Assembly: GCF_036174265.1 (NCBI RefSeq)
Contig: NZ_CP108055.1
Span: 7,564,001-7,628,000 of the forward strand
Origin: Streptomyces sp. NBC_00285
GTDB taxonomy: Bacteria > Actinomycetota > Actinomycetes > Streptomycetales > Streptomycetaceae
Reading direction: 5' to 3'
DNA length: 64,000 bases
The translations under genes were made by a program, and so were the position numbers. This document shows, piece after piece, positions 34,762 to 42,728 of this stretch; the stretch's first letter is position 1, and the number at the start of each line of letters is the position of its first letter. The notes below the pieces were generated by a model. That model made no database searches and was not told where the DNA came from. It saw only the letters and a list, made by a program, of their open reading frames with translations.

Positions 34762-35496
34762 ATGAGCATTCGGGCCGTGGTGTGGGACGTCGACGACACG
34801 CTCTTCGACTACTCGGGGGCCGACCGCATCGGCATGCGCCTGCACCTGACGGCCGAGGGACTGCTGGCGGCGTACGACACCGTCGAGCAGGCCATCGTGC
34901 GCTGGCGCGCGATCACCGACGCCCAGTGGGCGCGGTTCTCGGCGGGGGAGGTCGACTTCCAGGGGCAGCGGCGGGACCGCGTGCGGGTGTTCCTCGGCCA
35001 GGAGCTGACCGATGCGGAGGCGGACGCCTGGTTCCAGCGGTACATCGCGCACTACGAGACCGCCTGGGCCCTCTTCCCGGACGTCCTGCCCGTCCTCGAC
35101 ACCCTCGCCACGAGCCACCGGCACGCGGTGCTGTCCAACTCCAGCATCCGCGTCCAGGACCACAAGCTGCGCGTTCTCGGCGTCCACGACCGCTTCGAGG
35201 TCATCCTGTGCGCCGCCGAACTGGGCGTCTCCAAGCCCGAGGCCGGCGCCTTCCTCGCGGCCTGCGACGCCCTGGAGCTGGCCCCGCAGGAGGTGGCGTA
35301 CGTCGGCGACCACCCGGAGATCGACGGGCGGGGTGCCGCCGAGGCCGGGCTGCTGTCCGTCTGGATCGACCGGTACGGCGGTGTGCACACGGAAGCCACC
35401 ACGCCCACCGGCCCGAAGCGGATCGCCTCGCTGGCCGAACTCCCCGCGATCCTCGGCGCGGATACCCGTTTTGGAGCCCCGTCCACCTTCGGGTAA
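34762..35496 (+). CDS. HAD-superfamily hydrolase, 244 aa
   Basis: Haloacid dehalogenase-like phosphatase with all four motifs: WDVDDTLFD (nucleophile Asp9 and acid/base Asp11), the motif II serine in VLSNSS, the motif III Lys in SKPEAGAF, and VGDHPEIDGRGAAEAG (motif IV). The helical cap between motifs I and II is of the C1 type. It probably dephosphorylates a small metabolite. It sits alone between the gltX terminator and the tRNA cluster, apparently on a leaderless mRNA starting at ATG 34762. Confidence 0.92.
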   Translation: MSIRAVVWDVDDTLFDYSGADRIGMRLHLTAEGLLAAYDTVEQAIVRWRAITDAQWARFSAGEVDFQGQRRDRVRVFLGQELTDAEADAWFQRYIAHYETAWALFPDVLPVLDTLATSHRHAVLSNSSIRVQDHKLRVLGVHDRFEVILCAAELGVSKPEAGAFLAACDALELAPQEVAYVGDHPEIDGRGAAEAGLLSVWIDRYGGVHTEATTPTGPKRIASLAELPAILGADTRFGAPSTFG

Positions 35497-35587
35497 TGTT
35501 CTTCCTGCGCCGCCGGGGAGCGGGCCGAAAGGCCGGAAACCGGAGGAGCACACTAGAACAAGATCCCTTCAGGGGCTTGAGTTCCAG

Positions 35588-35659
35588 TGGCCTATGGTGT
35601 AATTGGCAGCACGACGGTTTCTGGTTCCGTTAGTCTTGGTTCGAGTCCAGGTAGGCCAG
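35588..35659 (+). tRNA. tRNA-Gln (CTG), first copy
   Basis: The acceptor TGGCCTA pairs with TAGGCCA, the discriminator base is G, and the T-loop TTCGAGT is present. The anticodon loop reads TTCTGGT, giving CTG. The gene is 72 nt with no encoded CCA. First of five tRNA genes. Confidence 0.92.
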
Positions 35660-35701
35660 CTCGCAGAGCTCATCTGCAAAAGCGGAGACCAGCTCCGCGA
35701 A

Positions 35702-35774
35702 GCCCCCGTTGTGTAGCGGCCTAGCACGCTGCCCTCTCACGGCAGTAGCGCCGGTTCGAATCCGGTCGGGGGTA
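35702..35774 (+). tRNA. tRNA-Glu (CTC), copy 1
   Basis: The acceptor GCCCCCG pairs with CGGGGGT, the anticodon stem is CTGCC/GGCAG, the loop carries CTC, and the T-loop is TTCGAAT. It is 73 nt and identical to the copy at 35837. Confidence 0.93.
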
Positions 35775-35836
35775 CAGATCCTTCCCGGAGGGTCAGTCAG
35801 GGTCGCACCCGCTGACCCTCATGCAGGATCGCTAGG

Positions 35837-35909
35837 GCCCCCGTTGTGTAGCGGCCTAGCACGCTGCCCTCTCACGGCAGTAGCGCCGGTTCGAATCCGG
35901 TCGGGGGTA
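35837..35909 (+). tRNA. tRNA-Glu (CTC), copy 2 (identical to copy 1)
   Basis: Base-for-base identical to 35702-35774. The 14 bp before it (GCAGGATCGCTAGG) recur before the third tRNA-Glu, showing that the duplicated unit included the spacer. Confidence 0.93.
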
Positions 35910-35929
35910 CGCATTTCGTTCAATCGCAT

Positions 35930-36001
35930 TGGTCTATGGTGTAATTGGCAACACTACGGTTTCTGGTACCGTCATTCTTGGTTCGAGTCCAGGTAGACCA
36001 G
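35930..36001 (+). tRNA. tRNA-Gln (CTG), second copy
   Basis: The acceptor TGGTCTA pairs with TAGACCA, a compensatory change from the first Gln copy. The anticodon is CTG in the loop TTCTGGT, and the T-loop is TTCGAGT. It is 72 nt and differs from copy 1 also in the D and anticodon arms. Confidence 0.92.
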
Positions 36002-36032
36002 CTTGGACCTGCGGAAACGCAGGATCGCTAGG

Positions 36033-36105
36033 GCCCCCGTTGTGTAGCGGCCTAGCACGCCGCCCTCTCAAGGCGGTAGCGCCGGTTCGAATCCGGTCGG
36101 GGGTA
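36033..36105 (+). tRNA. tRNA-Glu (CTC), copy 3, variant anticodon stem
   Basis: Same acceptor and T-arm as the other two Glu genes. The anticodon stem is CCGCC/GGCGG instead of CTGCC/GGCAG, and the loop keeps CTC. A terminator follows 7 bp later. Confidence 0.93.
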
Positions 36106-36112
36106 CGTCGAG

Positions 36113-36142
36113 GAAGGCCCTCCACTTCGGTGGGGGGCCTTC
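36113..36142 (+). terminator. Terminator of the tRNA cluster
   Basis: GAAGGCCCTCCAC (36113-36125) pairs with GTGGGGGGCCTTC (36130-36142), including one G-U pair, around a TTCG tetraloop, followed by T. Confidence 0.9.
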
Positions 36143-36157
36143 TGCGTTCCCGCCGTC

Positions 36158-36430
36158 CTACCCGAAGCCGTACCGTCGCGTCGACTCCTCCTCCTGGGCC
36201 GGCCGGTGCATCAACTCGGCGTACGGCGTGAGCTGTTCGGCCCCCCTCAGTCGCAGCCGAGCCGGCGGAACGCGGCTACCGCCACCACCAGCGAACGGTA
36301 CGCGGGGGAGATGGTCGTGAGCCGCTTGGTGTTCTCCCAGCCGAGGCGGTCCAGGAGAGCGGCGACCTCCTGGTGCGCGGCCCGTACGTGCTCGTCGTCC
36401 TCGCCGGGCTCCGGTACCTGGGGCAGCGCG
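36158..36430 (-). pseudogene. Degenerate coding fragment with a probable frameshift
   Basis: Two minus-strand segments look like coding C-termini in different frames. One, down to TGA at 36247, encodes DDEHVRAAHQEVAALLDRLG and then AYRSLVVAVAAFRRLGCD. The second frame, running on through that stop, encodes GAEQLTPYAELMHRPAQ and ends YGFG at TAG 36158. Both have GC-rich third positions. A one-base slip around the RRL codons near 36255 would join them into one protein. No start codon or Shine-Dalgarno is found upstream, so this is probably the 3' part of a decayed gene. The family is not recognised. Confidence 0.4.
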
Positions 36431-36607
36431 GCGGGGCCGGTCGGCGAAGGAGCGGTTCGCCTACAAGTCCGACAGCGCGGCGAAGTAGGGGGCCGCGCAC
36501 CGGCCGTGACGGCGGATGCCGTGCGCGCCTGGGTGGGGCGTCGTCCTGCCGGTCCCGGGCCTGCCGCGGCGTTGAGGCCGGTCCGGTTCCGAGGGGGACG
36601 CGCTCGC

Positions 36608-37324
36608 TCAGCCCGTGCGGCGCAGTGCCTCGGAGAGGCGGGCGGCGGCGTCGATGATCGCCTGGGCGTGCATACGGCCCGGGTGGCGCGACAGGCGCTC
36701 GATGGGACCGGAGACCGAGACGGCGGCCACCACGCGGTTGGAGGGGCCGCGCACGGGTGCGGAGACGGAGGCGACGCCCGGCTCGCGCTCGCCGATGGAC
36801 TGGGCCCAGCCGCGGCGCCGTACACCCGACAGGGCCGTCGCCGTGAAACGGGCGCCCTGCAGGCCCCGGTGCAGGCGCTCGGGCTCCTCCCAGGCCATGA
36901 GGATCTGGGCCGAGGAGCCCGCCTTCATGGTGAGCGTCGAGCCGACCGGGACGGTGTCCCTGAGGCCGGACAGTCGCTCCGCCGCGGCCACGCAGATGCG
37001 CATGTCGCCCTGGCGGCGGTAGAGCTGGGCGCTCTCGCCCGTGATGTCACGGAGGTGGGTGAGCACCGGCCCCGCCGTGGCGAGGAGGCGATCCTCGCCG
37101 GCGGCCGCGGCCAGCTCGGCGAGGCGCGGGCCCAGAATGAAACGGCCCTGCATGTCGCGTGCCACCATGCGGTGGTGTTCCAGAGCCACGGCCAGCCGGT
37201 GGGCCGTGGGTCGTGCCAGTCCGGTCGCAGCGACCAAGCCCGCGAGGGTGGCCGGACCGGACTCCAGAGCGCTGAGGACAAGGGCTGCCTTGTCCAGAAC
37301 GCCGACGCCGCTACTGTTGTCCAT
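36608..37324 (-). CDS. ndgR: IclR-family regulator NdgR, 238 aa
   Basis: An N-terminal winged helix (VLDKAALVLSALESGPATLA, then GLARPTAHRLAVALEHHRMV) is followed by the IclR effector-binding domain. NdgR (AreB in S. clavuligerus) controls leucine and other branched-chain/sulfur amino-acid genes and affects antibiotic production. The divergent position to leuCD is the diagnostic context and identifies the orthologue. The start is ATG 37324. Inverted GTGAGACG elements in the shared 190-bp promoter region are candidate operator sequence. The identification rests on family plus synteny. Confidence 0.93.
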   Translation of the reverse strand: MDNSSGVGVLDKAALVLSALESGPATLAGLVAATGLARPTAHRLAVALEHHRMVARDMQGRFILGPRLAELAAAAGEDRLLATAGPVLTHLRDITGESAQLYRRQGDMRICVAAAERLSGLRDTVPVGSTLTMKAGSSAQILMAWEEPERLHRGLQGARFTATALSGVRRRGWAQSIGEREPGVASVSAPVRGPSNRVVAAVSVSGPIERLSRHPGRMHAQAIIDAAARLSEALRRTG

Positions 37325-37337
37325 GAAACGATACTCA

Positions 37338-37379
37338 CGTCTCACTCTGTGAAACGCAAGTTCCTTTTTCCGTGAGACG
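37338..37379. promoter_or_regulatory. Candidate NdgR operator between ndgR and leuC
   Basis: CGTCTCAC (37338-37345) and GTGAGACG (37372-37379) form an 8-bp inverted repeat with a 26-bp AT-rich spacer. TGAAACG occurs directly repeated at 37324 and near 37351. The site covers the likely ndgR promoter and lies upstream of leuC. Binding is inferred from the known divergent regulation. Confidence 0.4.
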
Positions 37380-37480
37380 CGCAACCCTTGTAGGCACAGT
37401 GGCCCGCGGATCAACGGGCCTGGCGGCGGGTGCCCGGGAACAGGGGCCGTGGGTGCCGCCTCCACAAGATCTTCTAGTTG

Positions 37481-37502
37481 GGTCGGCGCACTTTGGCCGA
37501 CC
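37481..37502 (+). promoter_or_regulatory. Leader hairpin next to the leuC ribosome-binding site
   Basis: GGTCGGC (37481-37487) pairs with GCCGACC (37496-37502) around an 8-nt loop. The leuC Shine-Dalgarno (GAAGGGAAAG) begins immediately after, so the hairpin could affect translation. No leucine-rich leader peptide is visible. Confidence 0.35.
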
Positions 37503-37514
37503 GAAGGGAAAGCG

Positions 37515-38942
37515 ATGGGTAGGACACTCGCGGAGAAGGTCTGGGACGACCATGTCGTCAGGCGCGCCGAGGGCGAGCCCGACCTCCTCTTCATCGATCT
37601 GCACCTGCTGCACGAGGTGACCAGCCCGCAGGCCTTCGACGGTCTGCGCAAGAGCGGTCGCCAGGTGCGGCGTCTCGACCTGACCATCGCCACCGAGGAC
37701 CACAACACTCCGACCGTCGACATCGACAAGCCCATCGCGGACCCGGTCTCCCGGATCCAGCTGGAGACGCTGCGCAAGAACTGCGCCGACTTCGGGGTGC
37801 GGCTGCACCCGCTGGGCGACGTCGAGCAGGGCGTCGTGCACGTCGTCGGCCCGCAGCTGGGCCTGACCCAGCCGGGTATGACGGTGGTCTGCGGTGACTC
37901 CCACACCTCCACGCACGGCGCCTTCGGCGGACTGGCGTTCGGCATCGGCACCTCCCAGGTGGAGCACGTGCTGGCCACCCAGACGCTGCCGCTGGTCCGC
38001 CCGAAGACCATGGCCATCACGGTCGACGGTGACCTGCCCGACGGCGTCACCGCCAAGGACCTGATCCTCGCGATCATCGCCAGGATCGGCACCGGCGGCG
38101 GCCAGGGCTACGTCCTGGAGTACCGCGGCTCCGCCATCGAGAAGCTCTCGATGGAGGCCCGCATGACCATCTGCAACATGTCGATCGAGGCCGGTGCCCG
38201 CGCGGGCATGATCGCCCCCGACCAGATCACCTTCGACTACCTCGAGGGCCGTCCGCACGCTCCCAAGGGCGAGGACTGGGACGCGGCCGTCGCGTACTGG
38301 AAGACGCTGAAGACGGACGAGGACGCCGAGTTCGACGCCGAGGTCGTCATCGCGGCCGCCGAACTGTCGCCGTTCGTCACCTGGGGCACCAACCCGGGCC
38401 AGGGCGCGCCCCTTTCGGCGGACGTCCCCGATCCTGCTTCGTACGAAGACGCTTCGGAGCGCTTCGCCGCCGAAAAGGCCCTGGAGTACATGGGGTTGGA
38501 GGCCGGACAGCCGCTGCGCTCCATCAAGGTGGACACCGTCTTCGTAGGTTCGTGCACCAACGGCCGTATCGAGGACCTGCGCGCCGCCGCCGAGCTCGTC
38601 AAGGGCCGCAAAGTCGCCGACGGCGTACGGATGCTGGTCGTCCCCGGCTCCGCGCGGGTGGGTCTGCAGGCCGTCTCGGAGGGCCTGGACGTGGTCTTCA
38701 AGGATGCTGGCGCCGAATGGCGGCACGCGGGCTGCTCGATGTGTCTGGGCATGAACCCGGACCAGCTGGCCCCCGGTGAGCGCTCCGCGTCCACCTCCAA
38801 CCGCAACTTCGAGGGCCGACAGGGCAAGGGCGGTCGTACGCACCTGGTGTCGCCGCAGGTGGCGGCCGCGACCGCCGTACTGGGCCACCTGGCCTCGCCC
38901 GCCGACCTGTCCGACGCCCCTGTCGCCGCTGGAGTCCGATAG
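37515..38942 (+). CDS. leuC: 3-isopropylmalate dehydratase large subunit, 475 aa
   Basis: An aconitase-family Fe-S enzyme isomerising 2- to 3-isopropylmalate in leucine synthesis together with LeuD. Visible motifs are [20 protein letters not shown] (GDSHT signature), [15 protein letters not shown] (first cluster Cys) and [10 protein letters not shown] (the other two Cys of the 4Fe-4S site). The start is ATG 37515 with AAGGGAAAG upstream. leuD follows after 2 bp. Transcription is expected to be under the control of divergent ndgR. Confidence 0.97.
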   Translation: MGRTLAEKVWDDHVVRRAEGEPDLLFIDLHLLHEVTSPQAFDGLRKSGRQVRRLDLTIATEDHNTPTVDIDKPIADPVSRIQLETLRKNCADFGVRLHPLGDVEQGVVHVVGPQLGLTQPGMTVVCGDSHTSTHGAFGGLAFGIGTSQVEHVLATQTLPLVRPKTMAITVDGDLPDGVTAKDLILAIIARIGTGGGQGYVLEYRGSAIEKLSMEARMTICNMSIEAGARAGMIAPDQITFDYLEGRPHAPKGEDWDAAVAYWKTLKTDEDAEFDAEVVIAAAELSPFVTWGTNPGQGAPLSADVPDPASYEDASERFAAEKALEYMGLEAGQPLRSIKVDTVFVGSCTNGRIEDLRAAAELVKGRKVADGVRMLVVPGSARVGLQAVSEGLDVVFKDAGAEWRHAGCSMCLGMNPDQLAPGERSASTSNRNFEGRQGKGGRTHLVSPQVAAATAVLGHLASPADLSDAPVAAGVR

Positions 38943-38944
38943 CC

Positions 38945-39538
38945 ATGGAAGCATTCACCACGCACACCGGCCGGGCCGTCCCGCTGCGCCGCTCCAACGT
39001 CGACACCGACCAGATCATCCCTGCTCACTGGCTCAAGAAGGTGACGCGGGACGGGTTCGAGGACGGACTGTTCGAGGCCTGGCGCAAGGACGGGAAATTC
39101 ATCCTCAACCAGCCCGAGCGCAAGGGTGCGACCGTCCTGGTCGCGGGCCCCGACTTCGGCACCGGTTCCTCCCGTGAGCACGCCGTGTGGGCGCTGCAGA
39201 ACTACGGCTTCAAGGCCGTCATCTCCTCCCGCTTCGCCGACATCTTCCGCGGCAACTCGCTCAAGAACGGCCTGCTCACGGTGGTTCTGGAGCAGAAAAC
39301 CGTGGACGCGCTGCAGGAGCTCTCGGAGAACGACCCCGAAGCCGAGATCACGGTTGACCTGGAGAGCCGCCAGGTCCGCGCCGAGGGCATCACCGCGAGC
39401 TTCGAGCTGGACGAGAACTCCCGCTGGCGGCTGCTGAACGGGCTGGACGACATCTCCATCACCCTCAAGAACGAGGCCGACATCGCCGCGTACGAGGCCA
39501 AGCGCCCCTCGTACAAGCCGCGGACGCTGCAGGCGTGA
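38945..39538 (+). CDS. leuD: 3-isopropylmalate dehydratase small subunit, 197 aa
   Basis: The swivelling small-subunit partner of LeuC. It has [20 protein letters not shown] near the N-terminus, [17 protein letters not shown] (substrate-binding loop) and [17 protein letters not shown]. It begins 2 bp after the leuC stop, so translation is probably coupled. A 14-bp perfect terminator follows 59 bp after its stop. Confidence 0.97.
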   Translation: MEAFTTHTGRAVPLRRSNVDTDQIIPAHWLKKVTRDGFEDGLFEAWRKDGKFILNQPERKGATVLVAGPDFGTGSSREHAVWALQNYGFKAVISSRFADIFRGNSLKNGLLTVVLEQKTVDALQELSENDPEAEITVDLESRQVRAEGITASFELDENSRWRLLNGLDDISITLKNEADIAAYEAKRPSYKPRTLQA

Positions 39539-39597
39539 CCGCGCCCCTCCTTCGGAGCAACTGAACAGGTCGAGTTTCGGCCACGCGAACACCCCCG

Positions 39598-39630
39598 CCG
39601 TACCCCCGATCAGCCCGATCGGGGGTACGG
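39598..39630 (+). terminator. leuCD terminator
   Basis: CCGTACCCCCGATC (39598-39611) pairs perfectly with GATCGGGGGTACGG (39617-39630) around a 5-nt loop. No gene is seen in the remaining 185 bp before 39816. Confidence 0.85.
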
Positions 39631-39815
39631 CCGTGTCTGCACCCGTACGGCCCCGCGCGGCGCGACACGCCCGCTCAACTTCCCACGTTAAGAAGGGTGT
39701 TGTCGGGGTACGCGTGCCTTGTAGCCGTGGCTTCCGTATGTGCCCGGAAGGCCGTTTGAGGCGGCAGTTGCACCCCTAGCAGGCGACAACTCGCCCCAGA
39801 TGGCACAATCTGTGC

Positions 39816-40046
39816 ATGGAACACGACGGCCAACTCAAGCTCTATGCGGCAGTCGCGGACCAACTCAAGGAAGCGCACGCAAGAGTGCGCGCACTGCAAG
39901 TCCCGGAGGGCGTACGGATGGCGCTGACCCGGAAGCTGCTGGTCATTACGGCCGCGGCCAAGCACGACGTCGTCGAAGCGACAAGGCGTCTGGAGCGGTT
40001 CACCGCTGACCTCGACGCGGGACGAATCCCGGAAGAGGAACGCTGA
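39816..40046 (+). CDS. Small conserved-looking helical protein, 76 aa, unknown function
   Basis: A predicted all-helical cytoplasmic protein: QLKLYAAVADQLKEAHARVR, then GVRMALTRKLLVITAAAKHD and ATRRLERFTADLD. It has no Cys, signal or membrane helix, and is strongly charged. The start is ATG 39816, with no clear Shine-Dalgarno. It lies between leuCD and hupS, where I recall an uncharacterised small gene in S. coelicolor as well. It was not recognised further. Confidence 0.75.
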   Translation: MEHDGQLKLYAAVADQLKEAHARVRALQVPEGVRMALTRKLLVITAAAKHDVVEATRRLERFTADLDAGRIPEEER

Positions 40047-40103
40047 ACAAGTCCAGAGCTGCCGAGTTCGTTGCGGCACAAGGGTGATAAGCCCGTTTCG
40101 TGT

Positions 40104-40132
40104 TTGATTTGCGGTATATATCTGCCTAACGT
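40104..40132 (+). promoter_or_regulatory. Sigma-HrdB-type promoter of hupS
   Basis: TTGATT (40104-40109), 17 bp, TAACGT (40127-40132), inside an AT-rich stretch unusual for this window. It lies about 45 bp upstream of the predicted leader and GTG of hupS. Confidence 0.6.
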
Positions 40133-40183
40133 GCGAAAAAGCTTGAACACTTTCGTTCTGGCAATGTCTCCGAAGGGGAAGAC

Positions 40184-40840
40184 GTGAACAAGGCGCAGCT
40201 CGTAGAAGCGATTGCCGACAAGGTCGGCGGCCGTCAGCAGGCCGCCGAGGCGGTCGACGCGGTCCTGGACGCCATCGTCCGCGCGACGGTGGCGGGCGAC
40301 CGGGTCTCGGTCACCGGCTTCGGTTCGTTCGAGAAGGTCGACCGTCCGGCCCGTTACGCCCGCAACCCCCAGACGGGCGAGCGGGTTCGGGTCAAGAAGA
40401 CCTCCGTTCCGCGCTTCCGTGCGGGCCAGGGCTTCAAGGACCTGGTGAGCGGCACGAAGAAGCTCCCGAAGAACGACGTCGCGGTCAAGAAGGCGCCCAA
40501 GGGCAGCCTGACCGGCGGGGCTTCGGCCACGGTCAAGAAGGCCGTCGCGAAGAAGGCCACGGCCACCAAGGCGGCAGCGGCCAGGAAGACCACGGCCGCC
40601 GCGAAGAAGACCACGGCCAAGAAGACCACGGCCGTCGCGAAGAAGACGACGGCGAAGAAGGCGCCCGCCAAGAAGGCCACCACGGGCACCGCCAAGACCG
40701 CCGCCGCGAAGAAGACGACGGCCAAGAGCGCCACCGCCAAGAAGGCCCCGGCGAAGAAGGCGACCGCCAAGAAGGCGCCCGCCAAGAAGTCGGCGGCTCG
40801 CACCACCACCGCCAAGAAGGTCACCGCCCGCAAGAGGTAA
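40184..40840 (+). CDS. hupS: HU-family nucleoid protein HupS with Lys/Ala-rich tail, 218 aa
   Basis: Residues 1-93 are a canonical HU domain (MNKAQLVEAIADKVGGRQQA, TGFGSFEKVDRPARYARNPQ, GERVRVKK, FRAGQGFKDLV). Residues about 100-218 are a histone-H1-like tail of about 20 KKATAKK/KKTTAKK-type repeats. HupS compacts nucleoids in spores. The start is GTG 40184 with AAGGGGAAG 5 nt upstream. The preceding promoter is clear, and a perfect 14-bp terminator follows. In S. coelicolor this is the developmentally controlled HU of two. Confidence 0.96.
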   Translation: MNKAQLVEAIADKVGGRQQAAEAVDAVLDAIVRATVAGDRVSVTGFGSFEKVDRPARYARNPQTGERVRVKKTSVPRFRAGQGFKDLVSGTKKLPKNDVAVKKAPKGSLTGGASATVKKAVAKKATATKAAAARKTTAAAKKTTAKKTTAVAKKTTAKKAPAKKATTGTAKTAAAKKTTAKSATAKKAPAKKATAKKAPAKKSAARTTTAKKVTARKR

Positions 40841-40862
40841 GGGCACAGGGGCACTCACGCGC

Positions 40863-40893
40863 CGGGCCGGACTCCGTGACGGAGTCCGGCCCG
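40863..40893. terminator. Bidirectional terminator between hupS and the OB-fold gene
   Basis: CGGGCCGGACTCCG (40863-40876) pairs perfectly with CGGAGTCCGGCCCG (40880-40893) around a TGA loop. It lies between convergent stops at 40840 and 40913. Confidence 0.85.
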
Positions 40894-40912
40894 CGGCGTG
40901 TGAACGGAGGCT

Positions 40913-41152
40913 TCAGAAGGTCTGCAGGGTCACCAGGGTGATCGTGGAGTCCTCGACCTCGATGCGCACCCGCTGACCCGGGCGCAGGAGCCTGAGCTCT
41001 CCCGCGTCGAAGGCGGGCGCGCCGAAGGGCATCGGGGTGCCGTCGTCCAGGAGCACCTGGCCGCTGCGGGTTTCGGGGTCGTAGGTGAACGCGGTTGCCT
41101 GCATGGCGGTCAGCGTAGTGTCCGCGGATCCGTCGTGGGCGGTCGCGCTCAC
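40913..41152 (-). CDS. Small cold-shock/OB-fold-like protein, 79 aa (or 63 aa)
   Basis: The core, from MQATAFTYDPETRSGQVLLD to VRIEVEDSTITLVTLQTF, has the strand pattern and G-x-V spacing of a short cold-shock/OB fold, but the RNP motifs (KGFGFI, VFVH) are missing. GTG 41152 overlaps the cofC stop (GTGA, 4-bp overlap), suggesting coupled translation. ATG 41104 gives a shorter 63-residue alternative, and neither has a strong Shine-Dalgarno. It is the second gene after cofC. The function is uncertain; nucleic-acid binding is only a guess from fold resemblance. Confidence 0.75.
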   Translation of the reverse strand: MSATAHDGSADTTLTAMQATAFTYDPETRSGQVLLDDGTPMPFGAPAFDAGELRLLRPGQRVRIEVEDSTITLVTLQTF

Positions 41153-41808
41153 GTGGTGGAGCCGCGTGCCCCCGGGCGGGTTTCCAGCAGCCCTTCCGAC
41201 GCGGCAGCCGTGTACGGGCCCACCCCCAGTGCCAGCGCCGCCCGCAGGTCCTCGCCGGTGTCCACGTCCTGGCGTACCGAGTCCACGTCGGTGAGACGCA
41301 GTTCCACGGCGCCCGACGTGCGGTGGCGGAAGCGGGAATCGACACCGAAGGCGGGCCGCAATTCCCTGCTCTGCGCGGCGGCCAGCAAGGTGGTCCCCAC
41401 GCCCGCCGCGTCGGCGAGGAAAGCGCGGGGGAATTCCGCGGCCGCGTCGAGTACGCGGGCCAATTCCAGCGAGCGCAGAGCCGGCAGATCGGCGTTCAGA
41501 GCCGCGAGGGCGCTTTCGGGGTGCAAAGACCGCACGACGGCCGCCGCGTGCGCCAGCGCCGCGTTCAGGCCGCCTCCGGGCTCGTCGGGAACGATGCGGG
41601 CACCCAGCGCCGCCAGTTCACGGCCGGCCAGGGCGTCGTCCGTGACTACTGCCACATCCCGCACTGCCGGGCAGGCCAGCGCCGCTGTCACGGTGTCCTG
41701 GGCGAAGGCGAGGGCCAGGCCCGGGCGCACCCCGTCGGAGGCGGTGTCCGAGAGCCTGCTCTTGGCCCGCTCCAAGGGTTTCACCGGGATGACCAACGTC
41801 CACTGCAC
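41149..41808 (-). CDS. cofC: 2-phospho-L-lactate (phosphoenolpyruvate) guanylyltransferase, 219 aa
   Basis: CofC/FbiD makes the guanylylated lactyl or enolpyruvyl donor for coenzyme F420. The nucleotidyltransferase motif VIPVKPLERAKSRL is at residues 6-19 (Lys and Arg contacting GTP), VVTDDALAGRELAALGARIV follows, and ALNADLPALR carries the metal-binding Asp near 115. F420 serves redox enzymes of secondary metabolism in Streptomyces. The start is GTG 41808. It is divergent from plsC, with the OB-fold-like gene overlapping its end. Confidence 0.93.
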   Translation of the reverse strand: MQWTLVIPVKPLERAKSRLSDTASDGVRPGLALAFAQDTVTAALACPAVRDVAVVTDDALAGRELAALGARIVPDEPGGGLNAALAHAAAVVRSLHPESALAALNADLPALRSLELARVLDAAAEFPRAFLADAAGVGTTLLAAAQSRELRPAFGVDSRFRHRTSGAVELRLTDVDSVRQDVDTGEDLRAALALGVGPYTAAASEGLLETRPGARGSTT

Positions 41809-41963
41809 GAGCGTTCCGTCCTTCTCTTGTCGCGGCCATTGTCACTCAGTCGTCACGCGCCCCATCTGGCGGTGTCGGCGGCGGGGCGTACGGTGTTCTC
41901 GACAGACCGACGGCCTGGGGCGACACTTGTGCGGCCCCCCAGGCCCAAGAGGAAGGTGTCCGC

Positions 41964-42728
41964 GTGCCCCGCCGCCGAATCGGCTTCTGGTACCGCCTTG
42001 CAGCGGTGATCGTCAAACCACCGCTCGTGCTTCTGATCAAGCGGGACTGGCGTGGAATGGAGCACATTCCGGCAGGCGGCGGATTTATCACCGCGGTGAA
42101 CCACAATTCGCACATCGATCCCTTCGCGTACGCGCACTTTCAGTACAACACCGGCCGCGTTCCGCGATTCCTCGCGAAGAGCGGTCTTTTCAACAAGGGA
42201 TTCGTCGGCGTCATGATGCGCGGCACCGGGCAGATCCCCGTCTACCGCGAGACCACCGACGCGCTGAGCGCCTTCAGGGCCGCGATCGACGCCGTGGAAC
42301 GGGGCGAATGCGTCGCCTTCTATCCCGAGGGCACCATCACCCGGGACCCCGGCCAGTGGCCGATGACCGGCAAGACCGGCGCCGCGCGCGTGGCCCTGCA
42401 GACCAAGTGCCCGGTCATCCCGGTCGCGCAGTGGGGCGCCAACGAACTGCTGCCGCCGTACGCCAAGAAGCTGCACGTCCGGCCCCGCAAGACCTCGCAC
42501 GTCCTCGCGGGCCCGCCCGTGGACCTGTCGCCCTTCTACGACCAGGAGATGACCCCGGACCTTCTGCGGGAGGCCACCGTGGTCATCATGGCCGCCGTCA
42601 CCGCCCAGCTGGAGAACATCCGCGGCGAGAAGGCACCCGACCTGGCGTACGACCCGCGGCGTGAGCGGATCGAGCAGCGCCGCCGGACCGAGGCCCAGAG
42701 TGGCCACGAGGGGGAGAAGAGCAAGTGA
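41964..42728 (+). CDS. 1-acyl-glycerol-3-phosphate acyltransferase-like (PlsC family), 254 aa
   Basis: An acyltransferase with the catalytic NHNSHID (HX4D) near residue 46, the glycerophosphate-binding PEGTITR near 120, and the RVPRFLAKSGLF and MRGTGQIPVYRET segments between. A hydrophobic N-terminal helix would hold it on the membrane. It acylates lysophosphatidate or a similar acceptor in phospholipid synthesis. The GTG start at 41964 is preceded by AGGAAGG. Its TGA overlaps the gpsA GTG by 4 bp, so the two successive steps from glycerol-3-phosphate are coupled. Confidence 0.92.
   Translation: MPRRRIGFWYRLAAVIVKPPLVLLIKRDWRGMEHIPAGGGFITAVNHNSHIDPFAYAHFQYNTGRVPRFLAKSGLFNKGFVGVMMRGTGQIPVYRETTDALSAFRAAIDAVERGECVAFYPEGTITRDPGQWPMTGKTGAARVALQTKCPVIPVAQWGANELLPPYAKKLHVRPRKTSHVLAGPPVDLSPFYDQEMTPDLLREATVVIMAAVTAQLENIRGEKAPDLAYDPRRERIEQRRRTEAQSGHEGEKSK

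Noticed and set aside
36447..36488. Plus-strand C-terminus-like string (KERFAYKSDSAAK, stop TAG)
   Set aside because: It is only about 14 codons, with no supporting upstream frame. Too short to call a gene or remnant alone.
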